From Planctomycetota bacterium (GTDB lineage Bacteria; Planctomycetota; Phycisphaerae; Phycisphaerales; SM1A02): 34,378 nt of DNA. The stretch lies in assembly GCA_003671055.1 (NCBI GenBank), contig QWPV01000025.1, positions 1-34,378 on the forward strand, written 5' to 3'. How positions within the stretch are numbered: the first letter of the stretch is position 1; each line of letters starts with the position of its first letter. A program made the position numbers and the translations under genes. Shown here piece after piece: positions 14,857-23,436 of the stretch. Below the pieces are notes generated by a model. The model did not search any database and was not told the origin of the DNA. It was given only the letters and a program-made list of their open reading frames with translations.

Positions 14857-16133
14857 GCCTACGACGCAACACAACGACAACGCGACGGCGTGCATCGAGC
14901 GGTTTTTCGCTCGTTGAGATGCTCCTCGCCATCTTCATCCTCGGCATCGGTGTGATCTCGATCTCCTCGCTCTTTCCTGCGGGCATCGTGATGCAGCGGC
15001 AGTCAACCGACGACCTCCTCGGTCCCGTCGTTGCAAAGAACGCGCTCGGCATGCTTCGCGCGCGACTCACGCAATCGGACTTCGGCGGCTTCCAAGAATT
15101 CAATTCGACGCAGACACCGCTGCAAGTGCAGCCGATTGGTGCGGCAGCAATTCGCACGATCGAAGGCGACTGGCCTTGGATGCGCCCGAGTTTCTTGTTC
15201 GACAATCCGAGCACCCCATTCGACGAAGGTGCAATCGACATCTTCTCGAGCGAGTTCACACGCGCGCAGATTGGTCTTCCAACCTCCACGTTCAACTTAC
15301 GCGCTTCTGAACTCTTCCTCGGTTGGCCACTCGCAAGCCGCGTGTTGTGGGGGATTCCTTACAACACGACGAAGTATCCGCTCTACGGCCGAGTGCTCGC
15401 GAACGGACCAGCTGCAGCGGGGACGAATGTGCTTGCCCAGCGCTTGATTGAACCCGATGTCATGATCACTTCACGCGAGCGCTACTGGCCGCAGGGCAGT
15501 GAGATGGGACCGAACGGAACGATTGCGCAGCGACCACAGTATGTGTGGGAGTGCATGTTCCGTCGCTACGGCGGCAAAGTGCAAGCCTGCATCTTCGTGT
15601 ACCGCGTGCAAGCACCAGGTGGTGAAGCGAAGCAATACTCCGTCGCGCCTGCGGAGATCAACAGTGCGTTTCCGCCGAACACGATCTTGACCCCATTCAC
15701 GCCGCCACTGCCAATGTTCTACGCAGCTCCAGCCGCTGCAGGTGGACAGACGTGGCCTGATTCACTCGCGACTCCGCTTGTTCCTGCAGACGAGATTCCC
15801 AACACGCAGGGTGGTACCACAGGCTTTGCGCCGCTTGATATCACGAAGACCTTTGATGATTGGCAGAGCCCAGGACAATTGTGGGTCGACAACAACGCGA
15901 TCATTCACAAGGTGCTCGTTGGTCGCAAGACGCAATACGAGGGGCGCGTGAAATTGACGCGACCAATCGCGCGTTCGATCGATGCGCCAATCAACGGCGT
16001 GCAACCAAACGCTGTTGCGCCAGCTGCAGGCTTCTGGCCGTCGCGCTGCATCGGTGGCATTTGGTTCTTGCCTGGTCGCGATGCAAATGGCAATCAACTC
16101 ATTCCTGTGTACTTGACTGTGGAGGAACTGTGA
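14853..16133 (+). CDS. Prepilin-like protein 4 (GspI/PilV-like)
   Basis: This 426-residue protein has a basic leader ending at Gly17. The prepilin signature FSLVEMLLAIFILGIGVISI follows, with Glu22 at +5, and a PilV/GspI-like start to the helix. Downstream is a large domain without recognised motifs. The -1 residue is the usual Gly. The ATG lies in an ATGA overlap with the preceding stop. Position in the gene order (after a GspH-like and before a GspJ-like gene) supports a minor pseudopilin of the GspI class. The C-terminal domain is much longer than in proteobacterial GspI (about 120 residues), so any receptor or substrate function is unknown. Confidence 0.82.
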   Translation: MSLRRNTTTTRRRASSGFSLVEMLLAIFILGIGVISISSLFPAGIVMQRQSTDDLLGPVVAKNALGMLRARLTQSDFGGFQEFNSTQTPLQVQPIGAAAIRTIEGDWPWMRPSFLFDNPSTPFDEGAIDIFSSEFTRAQIGLPTSTFNLRASELFLGWPLASRVLWGIPYNTTKYPLYGRVLANGPAAAGTNVLAQRLIEPDVMITSRERYWPQGSEMGPNGTIAQRPQYVWECMFRRYGGKVQACIFVYRVQAPGGEAKQYSVAPAEINSAFPPNTILTPFTPPLPMFYAAPAAAGGQTWPDSLATPLVPADEIPNTQGGTTGFAPLDITKTFDDWQSPGQLWVDNNAIIHKVLVGRKTQYEGRVKLTRPIARSIDAPINGVQPNAVAPAAGFWPSRCIGGIWFLPGRDANGNQLIPVYLTVEEL

Positions 16134-17749
16134 TGCGATCGAACTCCACACGAACGAGCGGCTTCACGCTCACTGAACTTCTCGTTGCGATCACGGTGCT
16201 CATCGTCGTGCTCTTCGCGACATCGCGCATCTTCTCGAGCGCGTCGAAAGTTGCGGGCGCTGGTGAAGCGACATCGAATGTGCTGCAGACTGCTGCAGCG
16301 ATTGAGTCACAGATTCGCGCGGACTTCGCGCATCTATCGCGCGATGGATTCTTCGTTGTGCAATGTGTCGAGGCAGCAGGAACGCGCGCCGATCAGCTCG
16401 TGTTCTTTACGCAGCGGACCACGGCGACGCAACAATTCATGGGCTCTCGCGAATCAAGTGCGACCAACGCAGTCGCGTCGACATGGCTGGCGGAGAGCGG
16501 CGTTGCGCGTGTGTATTACGGTCACGGCGTTTCATCGCCTAACCTTGGCCCCGATCAAGATACGGATGGATTCAATAACGGAACCTGCGACGGCAGTGCA
16601 CTCACGCCGTGGGCATCCACAGCATCCGCAGGCAACGCGACGATTGATGCGCATCTCTGGTCTGCAGGAACAACCCAAGGTTCGAAGGGACAGCCGAGCA
16701 TTCCGAAGGAGAACTGGCCACTGCTTCGCAATGCATTGTTGCTTGCGAAGGACGGCGCAGCTCCATCGAGTGCTGACTTGGTGTACGCCGCGAACTTCAA
16801 GAATGCAACGAGCGTGCTCTCCACCGAGAAGCAACGACCGTGGGTTGATGCGTGGTTCACTTCGGGCAACCCGAATCCAACCGGCTCAAGTTACGACCCA
16901 ACATGGCTGAGTGGTCGCGTGGATGTTTGCACCATGACGCTCGGTGATATCAAGAAACAAATCACCGGCAGCGGCTTGCTTCCATTCATTACTGGAACGA
17001 CCGCGAACCCGTGGACGGACAGCCAGCGCACGCGCATGTTGCAGTGCGTGGGGTTCCCGGATCCCTTCACTAATGGCGGCGCGAAGTCGCAACCCTTCTT
17101 GCGCTATCCGCGTGCTGAGAAAGCAACGCCGAGTATGGGACGCGCGGACAGCATGCTCGCGTCATCCATCTTGAGCGCGAATTGCAGTTCATTCCGCGTG
17201 GAGTGGACATGGAGCGATGGTGTTGGTCGCGGTCCGTACGGTTTAGGAATGACTGTTGCAGGTCGAAGCCAGACTCCGTGGTTTGGACTCTGTGATCAAC
17301 CATGCCCAATTTATGGAATCACCGCGAACAATGTGCGACCCGTCTCGAACCACGCGAACTATGTGGGCGATCAAAATGGTGAGTACTACGGCACAATCGA
17401 TGCGCCGCTCGTCTTAGAAAACTCCGCGATTCCTCCCGATGGCGCATCGCCTGTCGGACGAATTGTCTGTTGCGCCGAGGGCGTTCTCAATCTCGATGGC
17501 TCAGATTGCAGACTGCAACAGAAGCCTGTGTGGCAACTCCCGGCCGCGTGTCAGCCCGCGATCATGTACGCCGCAGCGTTTGGCTACAACAGCACCGACC
17601 CAAGCGTGAGTCTAGGGATTTCGAGCGGCAACGGACCCTACACGCCGTGGCCCTCAGCCGTCCGCATCACCATCAAGTTGCATGATCCAAACGGTCGCCT
17701 CGAAGGTGGCCGCGAATTTCAGTTCATCGTGGAGTTGCCACGACCATGA
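16133..17749 (+). CDS. Prepilin-like protein 5 (GspJ/PilW-like)
   Basis: The ATG at 16133 overlaps the preceding TGA by one base (TGATG). It is followed by a 10-residue leader ending in Gly and the signature FTLTELLVAITVLIVVLFATS with Glu15 at +5. The frame is open far upstream to 15860, but that part is antisense-like sequence over the previous gene and is rejected. The protein has 538 residues. Its early region (EATSNVLQTAAAIESQIRADFAHL, followed by VQCVEA and a QLVFFTQRT strand) resembles GspJ/PilW. An Asp-rich loop GPDQDTDGFNNG begins at about 139. Like its neighbours it is oversized. The expected role is a minor pseudopilin next to the GspK-like protein at the pilus tip. Confidence 0.84.
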   Translation: MRSNSTRTSGFTLTELLVAITVLIVVLFATSRIFSSASKVAGAGEATSNVLQTAAAIESQIRADFAHLSRDGFFVVQCVEAAGTRADQLVFFTQRTTATQQFMGSRESSATNAVASTWLAESGVARVYYGHGVSSPNLGPDQDTDGFNNGTCDGSALTPWASTASAGNATIDAHLWSAGTTQGSKGQPSIPKENWPLLRNALLLAKDGAAPSSADLVYAANFKNATSVLSTEKQRPWVDAWFTSGNPNPTGSSYDPTWLSGRVDVCTMTLGDIKKQITGSGLLPFITGTTANPWTDSQRTRMLQCVGFPDPFTNGGAKSQPFLRYPRAEKATPSMGRADSMLASSILSANCSSFRVEWTWSDGVGRGPYGLGMTVAGRSQTPWFGLCDQPCPIYGITANNVRPVSNHANYVGDQNGEYYGTIDAPLVLENSAIPPDGASPVGRIVCCAEGVLNLDGSDCRLQQKPVWQLPAACQPAIMYAAAFGYNSTDPSVSLGISSGNGPYTPWPSAVRITIKLHDPNGRLEGGREFQFIVELPRP

Positions 17750-20700
17750 GTGCGTTGCTTTCTCCTTCCGTTCGATTGGAGCAATCCATGCCACGAAGTC
17801 AGTCTCCCATGCCCATGATCCGACGCGCGAACACCATCGTGTTTGTGATGTCGATCTTGGTGCTGCTCGTCATCATCGCAACTGCATTCGTCACGCGCGC
17901 CAAGGCTGGTCGCCAGATCGCGACTGCGCAGCAAGCCGCAAGTGGCCGCGATGGTCGATCGGACAGTCTTTCGCGTGATGTTGCGAAGGAGATCAGCGCA
18001 AGTCTGTTTCCGAAACCGATTGATCCCACGGATGCGTTTGGTCAGCTCGATAATACGACAGTTCCGCCGACCCGCGTGGGCAGTGCTTCATGGCCGCGTC
18101 TGTCGACTCCTCAATTCGCGACCCGCTACGAGACCGATCGTGATCAGGACGGCGATGCATTTCCAGATTTCCCAACCAACACCACCGCATATGAAGTGAA
18201 ACCGTGGACGAACTGGCCTGATGATTTCCTCTCGCCTATCAGCGCATGGCCGCGCGGCGTGGGCGCGCCAAATGGGCAACTTCTGACACTGACGGGTGCA
18301 CCCCTTGGTGATTCAAATCCCTACGGCAATCCAGGCACTGGTGACACTCGCTGGCTTCGATCAACCGAACCACAGCGCGCAGACTTCAATGCTGACGGCG
18401 TTCCTGATGGCTTCTCACACTGGACGCATTTGACGTGGCTTCCGAGCGCGAACAATGCGTGGCGTGCAGTGCGTGACATCGCGGACATCGAAGGCACGAC
18501 GCTCATCAACCTCAATCAGAATGATCTCACGAAGGCGTTCGGCGTTGCTGTTCCCTATGAACAATGGCTCTCGAATGTTCCGCCCGTTGGATTCTCGTCA
18601 ACTGCAGATCTTCTGACGAATTTCCCAACGCGTCGCGATCAGTGGTTCGCGCCTCCGAACGCAGCGGCGTGGTACGGACTGAACTACCGGTTGCCTTCCG
18701 CGTTGCCGAATTTCTTCCAACTCGCTGCACTCGGTCCTGCGAGCGATGAGTGGCAGCCCAACACCGCGCGACAGATGATTGGTCGCACCTTCACCGATGC
18801 AGATGGCGATGGCTACACCGACAGTTTCTGGTTCCTCGCGCCAAGCCCCGTTGATCGCGGCGTGCGCACGATTGTTGGCGTGTCGATCATCGACAACTCC
18901 TCGATGCTAAATGTGAACATCGCAACCAAGGGCGGCTTCTTCGAGACCGCAGTGAACGCGACTGGCATCACTGTTCCTGGTGGTGGGTCGACGGGTCAGA
19001 CGCCCGCGGATCTTGCATTGGTGTGGAGTAAGAACGACCTCCAAAATCGTTCCGGCGTGCTTGATTCACCTATCAACACCGCAAACGATTACATCGATCC
19101 CGAGGCGATTCCGTACTTCCCCGATTACTTCCCTTCGCTGTGGAGTGGACAGGGCGCGCAGCTCTTCAAGATCGGCAACGGCACATCGATCAACGCATCA
19201 GTAGACTTTGGTCGCGGTCCAAACGGCGTGCAATCAGGCTCCGCAGATTTGTACGGCGATCTCGCGACTGTCGCCGCTGGCGCACCTGACTTCAGCGTGC
19301 TCCGTTCGCTCGGCATCAAGGACATGAATGCTGCGCAGCTGACACTCGCAGCAAATCTTGGTTACCCCATCGTCGACCCTGAAGTGTTCGCGGTCTTGCC
19401 AGGTGAAGTCGGTCGATTCGAGCTTCCCTCCGAGCGACTCGCATGGTTCAAACTCGCAGGCATCGATCCAAATGGTTCACTCGCATCGACGCTTGGTCTC
19501 CGTCCCTTCTCGACTGCTGACGAAATTGAACTTCGCATGGCTGCGGGTTTGAATCAACCTTACACACAGTCTCGACTTGAGCAAGCGTTTAGCCTCTTCA
19601 GCCCAACCGTGCTTGCAGGCAATGCGAATCGTTTTCAAATGCTTCGCGCAACCGTGCAGCGTGAAGAAGCGAATCGCGAACTTGAACCACTTTCACAGCG
19701 CGAGTTGCTCGTCGACATGCGCCATCGCATCACGACCGTCAACGGCGCGCGCAACGATCAACTTCCAGCATGGCTCTGGCCAACGCCGTACTACAACGCA
19801 ACGCGCAATTACCTGCATCCACGCAATGCAGCGATCACGAACACTTCGGATCCGTTGTACGTCGCGTTCAACGACGAGAACCGCGCTGAGTACGCACGAC
19901 AGAAACTGAAGGTCGACCTTCGTCGCCCGATGTTCGCGCTTGAAGATGGAACAGCAGTGTCTCCCGGAGTGCGAGAAGCACGCGAGCAGCAGTGGCGCAA
20001 CGACCTCGCGCGTTTGCTTGAGCGTTCACTGTCTTTCGCAGGCGATGAAGATGCAGATGACGTCGCAGATCACTGGCACAGCTACCTCGATTCTGCGGAT
20101 CCTGCCGATACGGGTGTGGATCCCGAAAAGCAGTACAACAAGACGCTCTCCATGATCGCGAGTTACTCCGCGAATCTGCACTCTGCAAGTGATCAACCAA
20201 CGAAGGCTCCCGCAACAACAGCGACCGTTTGGTACGACCCTCCAACAGTTGCGACGCCCGCAAGCGGCAACCCTGAGAGTCAGTTCAAGCCTGGTCTCGA
20301 TCACGTTGTGTTTGATCCGATCAAACAAGGTCGTTTCTACAACGGCATGGAGAAGCAGCCGTTCATCATGGAAGTGTTCATCGGCGTTGTGTATCCGAAG
20401 AGCAAGATCGATCAGAATGATTGGAACACGGAGTTCGCGATGTGCGGACCAGTCGAAGCGATCTCGAGTCCGCAATTGAAGTTGCCCACGACTGTCGCTG
20501 ATGGCGGCGGCGAGACTTTCGTTGATGACACATCAAAGCCTGCAGCAGTCATCGCGGTGCAGATCGCAAATCCTTACGACACGCCACTGCCTCTCTTTGA
20601 CTTCGAGATTCAGTTCTACGGTCGTTCCTACAGTTTTGCGACAGGGCAGTATGGATTCGTTCCTGTGTTGCCACCTGCAACGAGCGATGGACCAGCGACT

Positions 20701-23349
20701 GCGATCATTTACGCAGTGCCTGATTACATTTACTCCGACTCAACTGAAGCCGCGACGCCGCCAGCGAATCCATCGAGCGCGCAGACCGAACTGTTGATCT
20801 CGCAAAAGATGCTTGACTTCCTCGATATCGAAACTGCACCGACTGACCTTGACGGCGATGGCGATGCGAACGGCACATTCAATGTGAAGGAATACATCGG
20901 TCTCTACGACAGCCACAGCACAGGCGCAACAGATCCGTTCGACGCGCAAGATCGCACACTGGTGTTCAACGCAACAGGCTCATGGCACTGCAAGCAGAAT
21001 GATCCGATCGCGGCAACGTATCAATCGTTTTTCACCGAGCCTGTGACGCTGGTGCGACGCGTCGCGACTGCAGGTGGCATCGTGCGCATGGTGGTCGATC
21101 GACTCGAGAATGATGTCTCGGGCGATGAAGATAGTTTCCGCGCGGAAGTGCGTCGACTCTTCACCGATCCATCGCTGACGCCTCCAGCCAAGAAGTACAA
21201 GTGCCGGATGGGCGAGAAGGAAGTAGATGGCATTCGCATCGGGCAGAATGACTTGTTCATGACCTATGCGCGTTGTGCGCGACCATGGATGTGGGATCCG
21301 CAAAGTTGGGTACGCAATCCAGCAGGGCAATGGGAATCGCTCGCGCAAACCGCGAATGCAACTTCCATCTGCTCACGCGATGTTGATAGTTGGGAGATCA
21401 ATCCACGCTACGTGTTCTCGACACACTCAGTGCCGATTCGCAGCGGAACCGTTTCAGCGGCAGGCGTGGTGGGTCGTCCATGGGACGGCATCATCAGTGG
21501 CGGCGATGAAGAGTTCGTGGGCGATGCGATGACGATCCTTGCTGCCGATGATCCTGACAGCAACGCAGGCTACGGCAGTGGTCCCAAGCGCAGCCTCTGG
21601 CCACGCACTGCATTCATGGACATCTTTGGTCGCAACATTCGTGCGAAGCCAACCTTCTTCTCGATGCAAACTGTGACAGCGGAAGAGGATTGCAGCAATC
21701 CAAATCCAGGCACGGTGTTCGACGCGGTCTACACAGATGGCTCGGGGCCGCTGCCGTTCTTGCGCAATGCGGAAACGTTTGGCGCAGTGATTGATCCAGG
21801 CTCGTACGGCATTGGGCATGCGCGCATCACATGGAACAGCACCCCATACGACGTCGTCGTCGGAAACAAAGGTGCATCCGATGCGGACTGGAAGCGTTGG
21901 CTCGACAACAATGTCGCTCCGGGCGCGGATCAGTATCTCTCGCTGCGTGGTCCACTTCAGTTGACACAGCGCGATGATGACTTTGAACAAGTGGGCGAAG
22001 TTCTTGATGTCTTCTTGTGGGGACATGTGTACGAGAATCCAGGCAACGCGCCAACGTGCGTCGCAACTTTCTCTGAGATCATGCTCAATGCGGATCCACG
22101 CAGCGAATTCCCAGCCGGAAAGGGCCCATTCGTTAATCGCTTGCATGCGCGCGCTCCTGGTGAGCAGAACGTGTACGACAACTCCGGAGCGTTGCTCGTT
22201 GAAGATTTCGGCACGCAGGTTCTGGGTGCGCGTTGGGACTACCGACACGATCCACCGGAACTCAGTTTGTCGTTCATCCCTGGTCAACCAGCGCTACCGA
22301 TGGGAGTCTCGTGGCTCGAAGCACTTGTGTGCGACGGCTACGGTCGCGGCACGCTCGATCGCAACGGTGACAATCTCGTCAACGGGATTGATGATGCATG
22401 GCTCGAACGCCGTCGGTTCGCACTCGCGGGTGATTTCTTTGGCACTAAGACGCCTGGTCTGATCAACATCAACACAGCACCTCTTGAAGTGCTGCGTTCG
22501 ATGCCGTTGATGACGCGGCTTCCGAAGTACGACCTCACCAACGCGCTGCTGCCGTGGGTGTATGTTCGCGTGCCGGATTCAATCGTGAAGTATCGCGATG
22601 GAACCTCCGCGACCGACAGCGCAGGCAATGCCCTTATTACTGATGTGATTCGACCAAGCACGGTGCTTCCAGGCGACATGCCGAGTTACCTCGATCGTGG
22701 ATTGACGCAAGCCGAACTCGTCGGTGCGGGAAATCCTGCCGCGCTCTTCCCTGGCGCGCCTCGTTTCTATCCTGGCATGCGTTCGGAGAAGGGCTTCGCA
22801 ACTCCAGCAGAGTTGCTGCTCATGCGGCGCACGGGGTTCATTGATCCAACCATCGAAGTGAATGACCTTAGTATTCGACAGAGTTATAGTTCACAGTTCT
22901 TCGCGCTTGATCCCTATGACTTGACGAATACAGCGCGCGATCCTGGCGAGTTCCTCGACCTTGCGATCGATCAAATCCCTGGCTATCGCTTCTCGGCTGA
23001 TCGACAAACGCCGAAAGCACGCTTCGCACCCACCGACACACTGCAAGCGAGTTTCCCTGCGCTCTTGAATCTTCCGGTTCGTTGGGATGAACCACTCGGT
23101 GATGCTGAAGATGCAACCCTTGCGTACAAAGCGATCTCCAATCTCGTGACCACGCGCAGCGATGTGTTCACTGTCTATCTCAAGGTGCGTCAGGTCAAGC
23201 AAGACCCAGTGACCCGTAAGTGGGACGCCACCAAGGCAGAGTATGTCATCGATGACACGCGGTATGTGATGGTGGTCGATCGCAGCGAGTGCAACGCGCC
23301 AAGTGATCAGCCCAAGATTCTGTTCTTCGAGAAGTGCTCGACGAACTGA
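17746..23349 (+). CDS. Giant GspK-like minor pseudopilin (1867 residues)
   Basis: GspK caps the tip of T2S pseudopili and is normally about 300-350 residues. This one has 1867. A basic leader (RRAN, about 26-29) precedes a hydrophobic helix (30-48, IVFVMSILVLLVIIATAF) that lacks Glu at +5, as GspK does. Near the C-terminus LININTAPLEVLRSMP (1572-1587) and EKGFATPAELLLMRRTGF match the GspK pattern. The final part (DVFTVYLKVRQVK, then DTRYVMVVDRS) looks like a closing beta domain. Asp-rich loops occur at 131-141, 213-221, 351-359 (DADGDGYTD), 1034-1040 (DLDGDGD) and 1538-1550. They resemble EF-hand or thrombospondin type 3 calcium loops. The start overlaps the preceding stop as ATGA. The roughly 1200 residues between helix and C-terminal motif are unrecognised. 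The gene is the last of the cluster, and a terminator follows. Confidence 0.82.
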   Translation: MSALLSPSVRLEQSMPRSQSPMPMIRRANTIVFVMSILVLLVIIATAFVTRAKAGRQIATAQQAASGRDGRSDSLSRDVAKEISASLFPKPIDPTDAFGQLDNTTVPPTRVGSASWPRLSTPQFATRYETDRDQDGDAFPDFPTNTTAYEVKPWTNWPDDFLSPISAWPRGVGAPNGQLLTLTGAPLGDSNPYGNPGTGDTRWLRSTEPQRADFNADGVPDGFSHWTHLTWLPSANNAWRAVRDIADIEGTTLINLNQNDLTKAFGVAVPYEQWLSNVPPVGFSSTADLLTNFPTRRDQWFAPPNAAAWYGLNYRLPSALPNFFQLAALGPASDEWQPNTARQMIGRTFTDADGDGYTDSFWFLAPSPVDRGVRTIVGVSIIDNSSMLNVNIATKGGFFETAVNATGITVPGGGSTGQTPADLALVWSKNDLQNRSGVLDSPINTANDYIDPEAIPYFPDYFPSLWSGQGAQLFKIGNGTSINASVDFGRGPNGVQSGSADLYGDLATVAAGAPDFSVLRSLGIKDMNAAQLTLAANLGYPIVDPEVFAVLPGEVGRFELPSERLAWFKLAGIDPNGSLASTLGLRPFSTADEIELRMAAGLNQPYTQSRLEQAFSLFSPTVLAGNANRFQMLRATVQREEANRELEPLSQRELLVDMRHRITTVNGARNDQLPAWLWPTPYYNATRNYLHPRNAAITNTSDPLYVAFNDENRAEYARQKLKVDLRRPMFALEDGTAVSPGVREAREQQWRNDLARLLERSLSFAGDEDADDVADHWHSYLDSADPADTGVDPEKQYNKTLSMIASYSANLHSASDQPTKAPATTATVWYDPPTVATPASGNPESQFKPGLDHVVFDPIKQGRFYNGMEKQPFIMEVFIGVVYPKSKIDQNDWNTEFAMCGPVEAISSPQLKLPTTVADGGGETFVDDTSKPAAVIAVQIANPYDTPLPLFDFEIQFYGRSYSFATGQYGFVPVLPPATSDGPATAIIYAVPDYIYSDSTEAATPPANPSSAQTELLISQKMLDFLDIETAPTDLDGDGDANGTFNVKEYIGLYDSHSTGATDPFDAQDRTLVFNATGSWHCKQNDPIAATYQSFFTEPVTLVRRVATAGGIVRMVVDRLENDVSGDEDSFRAEVRRLFTDPSLTPPAKKYKCRMGEKEVDGIRIGQNDLFMTYARCARPWMWDPQSWVRNPAGQWESLAQTANATSICSRDVDSWEINPRYVFSTHSVPIRSGTVSAAGVVGRPWDGIISGGDEEFVGDAMTILAADDPDSNAGYGSGPKRSLWPRTAFMDIFGRNIRAKPTFFSMQTVTAEEDCSNPNPGTVFDAVYTDGSGPLPFLRNAETFGAVIDPGSYGIGHARITWNSTPYDVVVGNKGASDADWKRWLDNNVAPGADQYLSLRGPLQLTQRDDDFEQVGEVLDVFLWGHVYENPGNAPTCVATFSEIMLNADPRSEFPAGKGPFVNRLHARAPGEQNVYDNSGALLVEDFGTQVLGARWDYRHDPPELSLSFIPGQPALPMGVSWLEALVCDGYGRGTLDRNGDNLVNGIDDAWLERRRFALAGDFFGTKTPGLININTAPLEVLRSMPLMTRLPKYDLTNALLPWVYVRVPDSIVKYRDGTSATDSAGNALITDVIRPSTVLPGDMPSYLDRGLTQAELVGAGNPAALFPGAPRFYPGMRSEKGFATPAELLLMRRTGFIDPTIEVNDLSIRQSYSSQFFALDPYDLTNTARDPGEFLDLAIDQIPGYRFSADRQTPKARFAPTDTLQASFPALLNLPVRWDEPLGDAEDATLAYKAISNLVTTRSDVFTVYLKVRQVKQDPVTRKWDATKAEYVIDDTRYVMVVDRSECNAPSDQPKILFFEKCSTN

Positions 23350-23378
23350 GTTAATCAACCAACGTCTGCCACATCCAA

Positions 23379-23424
23379 CCCGGTCTCGTCACGCCCATCC
23401 GGCATGCGAGGCCGGGGTTTTTTT
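23379..23424 (+). terminator. Rho-independent terminator of the pilus cluster
   Basis: CCCGGTCTCG (23379-23388) pairs with CGAGGCCGGG (23407-23416), with one G:U pair and an 18-base loop. One further G is followed by seven T residues (23418-23424). The T run is on the plus strand only, so it ends the plus-strand cluster 30 bases after its last stop and shields the convergent smc gene. Confidence 0.82.
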
Positions 23425-23436
23425 ATGCGGTTCGAA

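Noticed and set aside
15860-16132. Upstream extension of the frame of prepilin-like protein 5
   Set aside because: It lies entirely within the previous pseudopilin gene and would bury the prepilin leader. ATG 16133 with a TGATG overlap explains the data.
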